From: Bacteroidetes bacterium UBA7674
GTDB lineage: Bacteria > Bacteroidota > Bacteroidia > Chitinophagales > Chitinophagaceae
Assembly (NCBI GenBank): GCA_002483105.1
Contig: DLHG01000013.1
Coordinates: forward strand, 558,001-622,000
Length of the DNA stretch: 64,000 nucleotides
Direction: 5' to 3'
Shown in pieces: positions 1 to 7,294 of this stretch (positions are counted from its first letter, which is position 1; each line of letters opens with the position of its first letter). The notes beneath the pieces were generated by a model, which was not told the origin of the DNA, did no database searches, and was given only the letters and a program-made list of their open reading frames with translations. The position numbers were made by a program, and so were the translations under genes.

Positions 1-1
1 T

Positions 2-607
2 CAACTGCCTATTGATGAAACCCTTAAAGAACTTCAAGAGCGGGGTGATATTGTACTCCCTGAATGGCTCACAAAGGAAATGATCGAAGAGAACATGCAG
101 GAAGCAATGGAAATGCAAACAGGATTTCTTTTCTCTGTATTGAATGCTATTAAATCACGGAAGCCTATGTGCCTCCTTATTTCTCTTGATGGACAGTTTG
201 AGATACTAGATTTAACCAATCCTACAATTACAGAGCTAACGACAGAACTGCTCTTTTTATTAGTGGAAAGGAGAAATTTTATTTCTATAAATATTCAGAA
301 TATTCTTCAGGAATTTTATTCTAACGATAAGATCAGGAAAGAAGTTATTGAATCTATCATGATATTAAGTCCGAAGGAAAAGGAACTACTTGAATACATA
401 AGAAATGAAGATTTCAAAGAAATACTAATTAAGCAAAGGGGAGATTCCGAAGGATATACACTGACTATTACAAAAGCATTGCCTGTTGATGATATTTCAT
501 ATCGGGTGCTTGGTATGCTGTCAACAGACTCACTCGAAGAAATAGTAATTCAGGGCAATAAAGGCAAGGTTTTTCGTTTTGAAAAAACAACAAAAGTAAC
601 AATTTAG
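2..607 (+). CDS. hypothetical protein, 5' end outside the window
   Basis: The frame is open from base 2, upstream of the first ATG at base 80, so about 201 C-terminal residues of a longer gene are visible and the ATG at 80 is probably internal. The protein is charged and helical (an ENMQEAMEMQ stretch near the left end, a KEKELLEYIRNEDFKE stretch in the middle), with no signal peptide or membrane segment in the visible part. I recognise no family. It lies 65 bases upstream of a small ORF and a serine recombinase on the same strand, so it is probably cargo or a regulator of the same integrated element. The coding frame is convincing; the function is unknown. Confidence 0.65.
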   Translation, partial: QLPIDETLKELQERGDIVLPEWLTKEMIEENMQEAMEMQTGFLFSVLNAIKSRKPMCLLISLDGQFEILDLTNPTITELTTELLFLLVERRNFISINIQNILQEFYSNDKIRKEVIESIMILSPKEKELLEYIRNEDFKEILIKQRGDSEGYTLTITKALPVDDISYRVLGMLSTDSLEEIVIQGNKGKVFRFEKTTKVTI

Positions 608-672
608 GCATTGTGAATACAAGCCACATTATAGAAAGCTGAAATAGACTGTGAACACAGCTAGGACAGATA

Positions 673-861
673 TTGATCAACGTTGTGCAAAAGAAAACAG
701 CCGATGATAAACAAGAAAATCAAACAAGCTTAAAAAATACCGAAGCCAAACATGGGATGCTTATTCCCGACGCCGAATTGTCAAGAGCACAAACTATTCA
801 ATTTTATGCATCAGCAATTGCTGCGTTATTAATAAAACAGTTAAATCAAGGTGAAATATGA
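673..861 (+). CDS. small protein overlapping the recombinase start
   Basis: This 62-residue ORF starts at TTG 673 (GTG 685 is an alternative) and its TGA overlaps the recombinase ATG by four bases (ATGA), which suggests translational coupling. The first half is polar and Lys/Gln/Asn-rich. The second half (LSRAQTIQFYASAIAALLIK) looks like an amphipathic helix. No family is recognised. Small genes coupled to serine recombinases can encode accessory or directionality factors, but that role here is only inferred from position. There is no ATG near the 5' end, so the start is uncertain. Confidence 0.5.
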   Translation: MINVVQKKTADDKQENQTSLKNTEAKHGMLIPDAELSRAQTIQFYASAIAALLIKQLNQGEI

Positions 862-2507
862 ATATATCAAACTCAGAGTTATTAAAACAGTTCGCTAAGA
901 AACTTGATGTTTCTACTAATCGAGATACTGGCATATGTGTGATATATACACGTGTGAGTAGCAAAGAGCAGGCTGAAGAGAATACAAGTCTGGATAGTCA
1001 GAAGCGATATTGTGAAGAGTATGCGCAACGTAGGAATATGTCAATTGACGCATATTTTGGAGGTACCTATGAATCAGCAAAACAAGATGAGCGTAAAGAG
1101 TTCAAAAAAATGCTCGAGTATGTAAATCGAAATAAAAAGGTCGATACAATACTCGTTTACTCCTATGATCGTTTTTCTAGAAGCGGCTCTAATGCTACTT
1201 ATTTAAGCGAGCAATTGCAGAATAAAGGGGTGAAAATACTTGCTGTCAGCCAAGATATTGATGTCTCTTCATCTAGCGGTAGGTTCCAACGAAATATGAT
1301 TCTGATGTTTAGTCAATTCGACAATGAACAACGAAAGGACAAATCAGTTAAAGGCATGATAGAGAATCTAAGACAAGGTTACTGGATTAGCGCTACGCCA
1401 TTTGGCTATATAAACCTCTGTAAAAAAGGAAAGGCAAGAACACACCGATATGAAATTACAGAACAAGGTAAACTTCTAAAGAAGGGTTTTGAATTAAAGG
1501 CACAAGGTAAGTTGAACAATCTTGAAATAGTTGCACATTTAAATAGGCTAGGGTGCAAGGTCAATTACAAGAGCTTTGTCCGCATCCTATCCAATCCCTT
1601 CTATTGTGGCTATGTAGTGCACAAATCAATAGCTGGAGAGATATATCCCGGAAAACATCCGGCACTAGTATCAGAGACATTGTTTTTCAGGGCTAATAAT
1701 ATCGTGAATGAAAATCCCCATAAGGGTATCTCGAAGTCTTATAAGATTAATGAGTTAGCCTTAAAAGGCTTTGCTAAGGATGAAACTAGTTTGTCTCCAT
1801 TTACTGGTTATATTCAGAAAGGAATATATTATTATAAGACGAGGGATAATGGGACTTGTGTAAACGTGAATGCAAATTATCTAAACTGTTTGTTTGCTGA
1901 AGTGTTGAAAGGCTTTGAGTTTGATACCCGATTTAGGGATGATTTGGCATTTGCAATTAAGAATGAGATAAATGTCCAACTTGTGTCTCAAATACAAGAG
2001 GCGGAACAATTGAAGAAGCAACTTAATTTGATAAAAGGTAAAAAGGAAAAGCTGGAAGAGCGATTCATTGAAGGGGAGGTTGATAAGCCGCTATTCGAGA
2101 AGTTTAGGCTGAAGTATAAAGAAGAAGCTGCTGAAATTGAGATGAAACTCGGTACAAGTACGTTTAGTAGTTCGAACATAGAAAAAGTGATAAATAAGGG
2201 ACTTGAAATCGCTGGAAACGTCAGCGAAATATGGTGTTCCAGCGATTACGACAATAAAGTCAAACTCCAATACCTGCTATTTCCCGAAGGAATTCTATAC
2301 AATAAGAAAAACAACACTGTTCGAACTCCAAAGGTGAATACTTTTTTCAGCTACATTGCACAACTGGCAAGGCCTCCGTTAAAGAATGAAAAAGCCCACC
2401 TGCTAACAGGTGGGCTCAATTCTCATCGTGTGGCCTCGCCAGGAATCGAACCTGGATCTGGAGCTTCGGAAACTCTTATACTATCCATTGTACTACGAGG
2501 CCAGTAA
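858..2507 (+). CDS. large serine recombinase (site-specific integrase)
   Basis: A 549-residue resolvase/invertase-type recombinase that would catalyse integration and excision of a mobile element through a Ser-DNA intermediate. The N-terminal resolvase domain (about 25-170) has the motif YTRVSSKEQ with nucleophile Ser34, followed by LDSQ, YSYDRFSRSG and the FDNEQRKDKS helix. A recombinase domain follows (about 180-300, GYVVHKS near 250), then a degenerate zinc-ribbon region in which the usual paired cysteines are absent (LKGFAKDETSLSPFTG), and a coiled coil of about 50 residues (QEAEQLKKQLNLIKGKKEKL). From about residue 512 the frame crosses the terminator hairpin, and from about 525 the antisense strand, of tRNA-Arg. 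That tail is a product of the integration junction and not a conserved domain. It probably belongs to an element extending left of the window. Confidence 0.9.
   Translation: MNISNSELLKQFAKKLDVSTNRDTGICVIYTRVSSKEQAEENTSLDSQKRYCEEYAQRRNMSIDAYFGGTYESAKQDERKEFKKMLEYVNRNKKVDTILVYSYDRFSRSGSNATYLSEQLQNKGVKILAVSQDIDVSSSSGRFQRNMILMFSQFDNEQRKDKSVKGMIENLRQGYWISATPFGYINLCKKGKARTHRYEITEQGKLLKKGFELKAQGKLNNLEIVAHLNRLGCKVNYKSFVRILSNPFYCGYVVHKSIAGEIYPGKHPALVSETLFFRANNIVNENPHKGISKSYKINELALKGFAKDETSLSPFTGYIQKGIYYYKTRDNGTCVNVNANYLNCLFAEVLKGFEFDTRFRDDLAFAIKNEINVQLVSQIQEAEQLKKQLNLIKGKKEKLEERFIEGEVDKPLFEKFRLKYKEEAAEIEMKLGTSTFSSSNIEKVINKGLEIAGNVSEIWCSSDYDNKVKLQYLLFPEGILYNKKNNTVRTPKVNTFFSYIAQLARPPLKNEKAHLLTGGLNSHRVASPGIEPGSGASETLILSIVLRGQ
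2387..2416 (-). terminator. terminator of tRNA-Arg
   Basis: A perfect 10-bp stem (AGCCCACCTG / CAGGTGGGCT) with a 4-base loop is followed on the minus strand by TTTTTC. It lies 14 bases past the 3' end of tRNA-Arg. The recombinase frame on the plus strand reads through it. Confidence 0.75.
2431..2502 (-). tRNA. tRNA-Arg (anticodon CCG)
   Basis: A 72-nt cloverleaf reads on the minus strand: acceptor GGCCTCG pairs with CGAGGCC, the anticodon loop is TTCCGAA with anticodon CCG, and the T arm is CAGG-TTCGATTC-CTGG. The discriminator base is A and no CCA is encoded. The top anticodon-stem pair is an A-C mismatch. The gene lies wholly within the antisense of the recombinase C-terminal frame, which marks it as the likely integration target. 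Confidence 0.9.
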
Positions 2508-2528
2508 ATCAAAAAACTAAAATAGGCG

Positions 2529-2617
2529 AACTCTTATACTATCGCTCCCCGAACTGCGCCTTCAGTTGGGCGGCCTGTCCGAATGATATTTTCGGGCGGG
2601 CATTGTACTACGTGGCC
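2529..2617 (-). pseudogene. split tRNA-Arg 5'-half remnant
   Basis: The blocks AACTCTTATACTAT (2529-2542) and CATTGTACTACG (2601-2612, then one mismatch and GGCC) repeat the 5' half of the adjacent tRNA-Arg (2471-2484 and 2486-2497). In the intact gene these blocks are one base apart; here 58 bases separate them. There is no matching T arm or 3' acceptor strand, so it cannot be a working tRNA. The insert can form two small hairpins (CGCC..GGCG and CCGAA..TTCGG). It is likely a junction scar or duplicated attachment sequence of the neighbouring element. Confidence 0.65.
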
Positions 2618-2673
2618 ATCATCCCAAATATCCGTACATAGGGTAGGGCTGCCAAATGTACTTATACTTAATT

Positions 2674-2702
2674 AAAAAAGGCAACCATGTCGGTTGCCTT
2701 TT
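2674..2702 (-). terminator. terminator of tRNA-Glu
   Basis: The stem GGCAACC / GGTTGCC with a 5-base loop is followed by TTTTTT on the minus strand, immediately downstream of tRNA-Glu. Confidence 0.7.
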
Positions 2703-2703
2703 G

Positions 2704-2775
2704 TAGCACGTACGGGAGTCGAACCCGTCATTCCTCCGTGAAAGGGAGGCGTCTTAGCCGATTGACCAACGCGCC
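2704..2775 (-). tRNA. tRNA-Glu (anticodon TTC)
   Basis: A 72-nt cloverleaf on the minus strand has acceptor GGCGCGT / ACGTGCT, anticodon stem CCTCC / GGAGG around loop CTTTCAC (anticodon TTC) and T arm ACGGG-TTCGACT-CCCGT. Discriminator A, no encoded CCA. Confidence 0.92.
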
Positions 2776-2843
2776 ATTTCTCGTTTTGAGAGTGCAAAGA
2801 TAAGGAGGCTTTACCTTTCCTCAAAATTTTACAACGTATTTTT

Positions 2844-3611
2844 TTAACTGTTGACCATAGCGGTAATAATACCTGTAAACTCTTCTGCTACAAGCGCTGC
2901 ACCACCTACCAGGCCGCCATCTACGTCGGGGCAGGCAAACAATTCTGCGGCATTTGCGGCTTTTACGCTGCCACCATACAATATGCTCATATCATCAGCT
3001 ACTGCTGCACCAAACTTACCCGCTATCACCGAGCGTATATATGCATGCATATCCTGTGCTTGTTGCGCTGAGGCAGTACGGCCTGTTCCTATCGCCCAAA
3101 TCGGCTCGTAGGCTATTACTATGTTCTTCAGTTGTTCAGCGCTGTAATGGAACAATCCTTCGCTTATTTGTGTTTCCACATATTGGTTCTGCGTTTCTGC
3201 ATCCCTGACGTTCAGGGGCTCACCACAGCAGAAGATTACTTGTAGTCCGTTCTCCAGTGCTATATCACTTTTCTTCACCAGTATGGCATTATCTTCTTTG
3301 TAATACTCACGACGCTCAGAGTGGCCTATTATTACATAAGTAGCACCCGTATCTTTCACCATAGCTGCCGATACTTCACCTGTGTATGCTCCTGATTTTT
3401 CAGTAGCGCAGTTTTGTCCTGCGGCATTTATGTAGTTATGTCCTTGTAGTAGGGTAGCGGTCTGCACCAGTTGTGTGAAAGGTGGTGCTATCACTACTTG
3501 TTTGTCTTCCGACAGTTGTGGTAGGGTGCTGAGTAAACTGTCCACTAAAGCTTTTCCTTCGTTCAACAGCAAATTCATTTTCCAGTTCGCTGCAGCAATT
3601 TTTTTACGCAT
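2844..3611 (-). CDS. tpiA: triosephosphate isomerase
   Basis: A 255-residue cytosolic TIM-barrel enzyme interconverting dihydroxyacetone phosphate and glyceraldehyde 3-phosphate in glycolysis and gluconeogenesis. All three catalytic signatures are present: Lys in ANWKMN near residue 11, His in IGHSERR near 97, and Glu in AYEPIWAIGTG near 169. The phosphate-binding YGGSVK and GGLVGGA loops lie at the C-terminus. The length is normal for the family. The ATG opens directly into the conserved RKKIAAANWKMN strand. It is the last gene of a minus-strand run (rpmE2, GlmU-like, tpiA); the 80-base gap upstream holds short repeats and may carry its own promoter. Confidence 0.97.
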   Translation of the reverse strand: MRKKIAAANWKMNLLLNEGKALVDSLLSTLPQLSEDKQVVIAPPFTQLVQTATLLQGHNYINAAGQNCATEKSGAYTGEVSAAMVKDTGATYVIIGHSERREYYKEDNAILVKKSDIALENGLQVIFCCGEPLNVRDAETQNQYVETQISEGLFHYSAEQLKNIVIAYEPIWAIGTGRTASAQQAQDMHAYIRSVIAGKFGAAVADDMSILYGGSVKAANAAELFACPDVDGGLVGGAALVAEEFTGIITAMVNS

Positions 3612-3683
3612 GATATATTAATTCAAAAGTCAAGATTCAAAAGTCAAAACAGGGTCTTATCGCTATGCTTACTAAACATAGAG

Positions 3684-3711
3684 AAGCCCCTTTAGGGGTT
3701 TGGGGTTTTAG
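3684..3711. repeat. minimal double-hairpin repeat at the GlmU 3' end
   Basis: AAGCCCCTTTAGGGGTTTGG followed by GGTTTT matches the short form of the dispersed C/G-block repeat family. It overlaps the last codons and stop of the upstream GlmU-like gene. Confidence 0.45.
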
Positions 3712-4942
3712 CGAAGATCCTTCTTTGCTCCGCCGTCTGCTCAAATATATGTTTGAACAGGTTCTTCTCAGCTTCACTTAGTTGTTTGTCGCGCCTGCCC
3801 ATCATTCTGTTGGCGGTTTCCATAGCACGGTTAATGTCGTATGTCGTCATTCCCTCACTGCCGCCCCAGCAGAACGATGGAACAAATTTCTCCGGAAAAC
3901 CACTCCCGAATATATTGCTCGATACGCCTACTACAGTACCTGTGTTAAAGGCTGTATTTATCGCGCATTTAGAATGATCTCCCATCAGCAGCCCACAGAA
4001 GGTTAGTCCTGTCTTCACCGACTTATTGGTGTGCTCATCCCATATTTTTATTTCGTCGTAGTTGTTCTTCAGGTTAGAGCAATTCGTGTCAGCGCCCATG
4101 TTACACCATTCGCCAATCACTGCATTGCCCAGGTAGCCATCGTGCGCCTTATTGCTGTTGGCAAAAAACACCACGTTGTTTATTTCTCCTCCCACTTTGC
4201 AGCCGGGGCCTATTGTTGTTGCGCCATATATCTTAGCGCCCATTTTTATCACGCTATGTTCACCTGCAGCAAGTGGTCCACGTATCATTGTTCCCTCTAG
4301 TATCTCTGCATCTTTGCCTATATACACAGGTCCTGCTTCTGCATTGATGATGCAACCCGCATATACCTTTGCACCTTCTTCTATAAAGAGGTTCTCTTTC
4401 CCCGTTATGGTTATGTGAGCGGGTAGGGCAGCGCTCTTTCTTCCTTTAGTAATGATGCTAAAGTCTGCCCGTATAGCGGCATCGTTCTTGGAGAAGATAT
4501 CCCAGTTGTTTTTCAGCCTTTGTACTTCGGGCTCATAAGCTATAGCTTCCAGTCCTTCAGTTACTGAGTTCAGGTTCTTATAGTAAACGGTATCTTCTGT
4601 ATTGGCGGCTATCAGCACATCGCCCTGCACCAGCTTTTGTCCTGCTTCCAGCTTGTTGATGGCTTTCACCAGTGCCTCTGTGGCAAATACACTCCCGTTC
4701 ACAAATATGGTTGCCACATTAGCTTCCATGCCATACACGGTTTCCAATATACCGGGTAGGGTATTGTAGGTATATATTGATTGAAGGTGTTCTTCTGTAA
4801 GGGTATCAGTCTTGCTTCTCAGTAATTGTTCCCAGCGTTCCCGCATCGTATAGATACCGCATCTTATATCCGCTATTGCCCTTGTATGGGTAAAGGGTTG
4901 CAGGCTATATCGGCTGTTATCATCAAAGAGTATGTAGCTCAT
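3692..4942 (-). CDS. GlmU-like sugar nucleotidyltransferase/acyltransferase
   Basis: A 416-residue protein of the alternative Bacteroidota GlmU-like type. The N-terminal nucleotidyltransferase-like half is divergent (SYILFDDNSRYSLQPFTHTR, then AIADIRCGIYTMRERW) and lacks the classical GlmU glycine-rich loop. The C-terminal half is a left-handed beta-helix of hexapeptide repeats (about 180-390), including GAKIYGATTIGPGCKVGGEI, NMGADTNCSNLKNNY and HSKCAINTAFNTGTVVG. By family it probably contributes to UDP-N-acetylglucosamine formation for the cell wall; this fits the presence of glmM in the same window (52.9 kb). Its last codons (KTPNP) come from a dispersed repeat. Confidence 0.85.
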   Translation of the reverse strand: MSYILFDDNSRYSLQPFTHTRAIADIRCGIYTMRERWEQLLRSKTDTLTEEHLQSIYTYNTLPGILETVYGMEANVATIFVNGSVFATEALVKAINKLEAGQKLVQGDVLIAANTEDTVYYKNLNSVTEGLEAIAYEPEVQRLKNNWDIFSKNDAAIRADFSIITKGRKSAALPAHITITGKENLFIEEGAKVYAGCIINAEAGPVYIGKDAEILEGTMIRGPLAAGEHSVIKMGAKIYGATTIGPGCKVGGEINNVVFFANSNKAHDGYLGNAVIGEWCNMGADTNCSNLKNNYDEIKIWDEHTNKSVKTGLTFCGLLMGDHSKCAINTAFNTGTVVGVSSNIFGSGFPEKFVPSFCWGGSEGMTTYDINRAMETANRMMGRRDKQLSEAEKNLFKHIFEQTAEQRRIFAKTPNP

Positions 4943-4985
4943 AAATAATTTATGGAAGAAACATTAAGCAACGATCCATTCTAAC

Positions 4986-5013
4986 AAAAATCCCGACAAA
5001 AGTCGGGATTTAT
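4986..5013 (-). terminator. terminator after rpmE2
   Basis: AAATCCCGAC / GTCGGGATTT with an AAAA loop forms a perfect 10-bp stem ending in a T run on the minus strand. It separates rpmE2 from the GlmU-like gene. Confidence 0.7.
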
Positions 5014-5045
5014 AGTGCATAAAGCAAGTATGTTCAAGCAGTAGC

Positions 5046-5294
5046 TTATTTCTTTTCGTAACGTTTCCTGAACTTCTCGATACGGCCTGCAGTATCAACA
5101 AATATTGATTTACCTGTATAGAACGGGTGAGAAGTGTTAGAGATCTCGACTTTTACCACCGGGTATTCGTTACCGTCTTCCCACATGATAGTTTCCTTTG
5201 AATTCGCGGTAGAGCGTGTCAGGAACGCATGTTCGTTCGACATGTCTTTGAATACAACTAAACGGTAGCTTGATGGATGAATATCTTTTTTCAT
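5046..5294 (-). CDS. rpmE2: 50S ribosomal protein L31, type B
   Basis: An 82-residue type B L31, recognised by MKKDIHPSSYRLVVFKDMS at the N-terminus, the central KVEISNTSHPFYTGK block and the basic C-terminus (RIEKFRKRYEKK). The zinc-binding CxxC motif of type A L31 is absent, as expected of the zinc-independent form. L31 sits at the intersubunit bridge of the large ribosomal subunit. A good Bacteroidota promoter and a leader hairpin lie upstream and a terminator downstream, so it is probably a single-gene transcript. Confidence 0.96.
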   Translation of the reverse strand: MKKDIHPSSYRLVVFKDMSNEHAFLTRSTANSKETIMWEDGNEYPVVKVEISNTSHPFYTGKSIFVDTAGRIEKFRKRYEKK

Positions 5295-5311
5295 TTTTTT
5301 TGCCTTTTAGT

Positions 5312-5329
5312 GCATGGATTGTGCCATGC
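5312..5329 (-). promoter_or_regulatory. leader hairpin of rpmE2
   Basis: GCATGG / CCATGC with a 6-base loop lies between the predicted transcription start and the ATG. Ribosomal protein leaders often carry autoregulatory structures; that role here is only suggested by position. Confidence 0.3.
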
Positions 5330-5346
5330 GGTTTAAATTAAGGTGG

Positions 5347-5378
5347 CGAAGGTACGGAATATTATAATATCGTACAAA
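5347..5378 (-). promoter_or_regulatory. rpmE2 promoter
   Basis: On the minus strand TTTG (5375-5378) is followed after 20 bases by TACCTTCG (5347-5354), close to the Bacteroidota sigma consensus TTTG-N19-TAnnTTTG. It lies about 50 bases before the rpmE2 ATG. Confidence 0.6.
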
Positions 5379-5408
5379 AGAATATCTATAAATTATCTTA
5401 ATTTATAT

Positions 5409-5957
5409 CTATCCCTTAGCCTTCTTCTTTTTCTTGCTTTTTTCCAGCTTTTTCAGCTCCGCTTCGGCTTCTTCAGCGGTATTGTATTTGCCTAATACCT
5501 TGTTATTCAGCACCAGGAAGGCTTGTGGCACATATTGTACGCCGTATTGCTCTGCAGCGGCCGATTTCCAGCCACCCAGGTCACTCATATGGTATTCCCA
5601 GGTAAGGCTGTCTTTAGCTATAGCTGCTTTCCATTGTTCCTTTCCTTCGTCCAGCGATACGCTCAGTACCGTAAAGCCTTTTTTAGCGCCTTCATACTTC
5701 TTGTCCTTATACTCGTGATAGAACTTTACAAGCCTCGGATTAGCCATACGGCAGGGCCTGCACCAAGATGCCCAGAAGTCTATCAGTACAATGCGGTTCT
5801 TGCTTATTTCCGATAGTTTCAGGGGTTTCCCTTCCGGGTCATTATACGCCAGTTCGGGTGCAGCTTCGCCCACCTTTATTTTCGTGTTCTCGTATTGGGC
5901 CTGTGCTGTTAATACGCTGAAAACAAGCGTAAGACCCATCAGTATTTTCTTCATCAT
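5409..5957 (-). CDS. secreted TlpA-family thioredoxin-like protein
   Basis: A 182-residue exported thiol-disulfide protein. A signal peptide (ILMGLTLVFSVLTAQAQ, about 1-20) precedes the TlpA-type fold: GEAAPELAYNDPEGKPLKLS, then FWASWCRPCR carrying the CxxC active site near residues 66-69, and the cis-Pro region YVPQAFLVL near 145. The C-terminus is strongly basic (KKLEKSKKKKKAKG). It likely acts as a periplasmic reductase keeping thiols reduced. Two possible starts (MMKK) differ by one codon. It is monocistronic, flanked by repeat DNA upstream. Confidence 0.88.
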   Translation of the reverse strand: MMKKILMGLTLVFSVLTAQAQYENTKIKVGEAAPELAYNDPEGKPLKLSEISKNRIVLIDFWASWCRPCRMANPRLVKFYHEYKDKKYEGAKKGFTVLSVSLDEGKEQWKAAIAKDSLTWEYHMSDLGGWKSAAAEQYGVQYVPQAFLVLNNKVLGKYNTAEEAEAELKKLEKSKKKKKAKG

Positions 5958-6008
5958 TCAGATTGTGTAAAGTAAAGTTAGCCAGTATAGCCGAATAAAA
6001 AACTTAAA

Positions 6009-6200
6009 AATCCCTCCGCTCAGTTCCTCCGCTCCCGCTCTGTTTCCCGCTCTTAAAAGACTCCCCTCCTGGCAGGGAGGGGTAGCCTTGCGAAGCTTGG
6101 CCGGGGTGGGAGACTCGCTCTTCGTTCTGTTCCTCCGCTCTCAAAATCGCTCCCGCTCTGTTTCCCGCTCTCAGCGAACGAGGTCTGTTTCCCGCTCTAA
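6009..6200. repeat. double-hairpin repeat copy inside CCGCTC-word repeats
   Basis: The intergenic stretch 5958-6196 holds no gene. At 6061-6119 it carries one full double-hairpin element: CTCCCCTCC / GGGAGGGG, then second-hairpin arms GCC..GGC around TTGCGAAGCTT, then GGGGTGGG and tail ACTCGC. On both sides are repeats of the words CCGCTC and TGTTTCCCGCTC, which recur at 16.03, 20.23 and 24.66 kb. Confidence 0.75.
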
Positions 6201-6958
6201 ACCTCTATCGTCAGTCCGTCATACGCTAATTGTATCCCCGGAGGCAGGTGGCTGTCTATTTCCAGGTGCAGACCTATCTGGTGGCTCATATGGGTAAAGT
6301 AGGTCTGCTCCGGTTTTATTTCACAGGCCATATCTATGGCTTCCTGCAGGCTGAAGTGCGATATATGCTGTTCATGCCTGAGCGCATTAAGCACCAGTGC
6401 TTTGCTGCCTCTGGCTTTGTCTATCTCTTCCGGAGCTATCTGATTGGCATCAGTAATGTAGGTAAAATCACCTATCCTGAAGCCCAGCACTTCCAGCTTA
6501 TAGTGCATCACTTTTATGGGTATGATGGTGATGCCGCCTACTTCAAATGGTTCACTGTCTATCGTGTTGATGCTGAGCTGTGGTATACCCGGATAGAACT
6601 TGTTGTTGAATACGTACTCAAACTCACGGTGTATGATCTCCTGCGTATGTGCATTCGCATATATCTCCATCGGCTGCTGCTGAAAGTAGTTGTATGCCCT
6701 TACGTCATCCAGCCCCGCCACATGGTCTTTATGTCCGTGTGTGAATATAATAGCATCCAGCTTCCGCACATTAGCACGCAGCATCTGGTACCTGAAATCC
6801 GGCCCTGTATCTATTACTATATTTGTTTCAGGTGTTTCTATCAGTACGGAGGTACGCAGGCGGGTATCGTGTTTGTCAGGTGAGGTACATACCGCACAGT
6901 CGCAACCTATTACGGGTACGCCTTGTGATGTGCCGGTGCCGAGGAATGTTACTTTCAC
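6197..6958 (-). CDS. MBL-fold metal-dependent hydrolase
   Basis: A 253-residue metallo-beta-lactamase-fold hydrolase. The metal-binding signature THGHKDHVAG (HxHxDH) lies near residue 75. Other expected elements are the N-terminal GTGTSQGVPVIGC, VIDTGPDFR near 50, and late metal ligands in THMSHQIG. The GCDCAVC cluster near residue 19 resembles PhnP-like and related phosphodiesterases of this superfamily, so a small phosphodiester substrate is plausible but not proven. It is cytosolic, with no signal peptide. It lies 3 bases downstream of the 104-residue gene at 6962-7276, so the two are probably co-transcribed. Confidence 0.85.
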   Translation of the reverse strand: MKVTFLGTGTSQGVPVIGCDCAVCTSPDKHDTRLRTSVLIETPETNIVIDTGPDFRYQMLRANVRKLDAIIFTHGHKDHVAGLDDVRAYNYFQQQPMEIYANAHTQEIIHREFEYVFNNKFYPGIPQLSINTIDSEPFEVGGITIIPIKVMHYKLEVLGFRIGDFTYITDANQIAPEEIDKARGSKALVLNALRHEQHISHFSLQEAIDMACEIKPEQTYFTHMSHQIGLHLEIDSHLPPGIQLAYDGLTIEV

Positions 6959-6961
6959 GCT

Positions 6962-7276
6962 TTACAGGTCCATTTCTTTTTGTGTGCTCTCTTCTTCGCC
7001 CGGTGCTCCGGTTACAGGTACTTTCAGTTGGTCATACCATTTCTGCATTTCACCGCTCAGGTCATCATACTTCACATTTATCGCAGGCAATATTTCTACC
7101 AGTGCATTTATTCTTCCTTCTATTGCAAGGAACCTGTTGATCACAACCACACGTTTATCTTCCAGTATGCAGTAGCCTGAAGTAAAGTTGCCCTTTTCAT
7201 AGCGGATGATATAGCGAGCTTCCTCGTATAGTTGTTCCAGTTTTTTCAGCGTGTTTGGCGTATATTTGAAGCTCAT
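6962..7276 (-). CDS. conserved hypothetical protein upstream of the MBL hydrolase
   Basis: A 104-residue cytosolic protein. I place the start at ATG 7276 (MSFKYTPNTLKKLEQLYEEA); a TTG two codons upstream is possible but less likely. The fold appears alpha/beta with strands GNFTSGYCIL and EDKRVVVINRFL and a helix around INALVEILPAI. No catalytic motif is seen. It is only 3 bases from the MBL hydrolase and is divergent from the beta-barrel gene at 7295, with 18 bases between the two starts, so their promoters must lie inside each other's coding regions. Function unknown. Confidence 0.75.
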   Translation of the reverse strand: MSFKYTPNTLKKLEQLYEEARYIIRYEKGNFTSGYCILEDKRVVVINRFLAIEGRINALVEILPAINVKYDDLSGEMQKWYDQLKVPVTGAPGEEESTQKEMDL

Positions 7277-7294
7277 TTGCAAGTTTCGGTTTCG

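Noticed and set aside
2431..2507. C-terminal ASPGIEPGS segment of the recombinase as a functional domain
   Set aside because: It is the antisense reading of tRNA-Arg and is common as an artefact next to tRNA genes.
2529..2617. Second working tRNA gene
   Set aside because: No T arm or matching 3' acceptor strand; only split 5' half is present.
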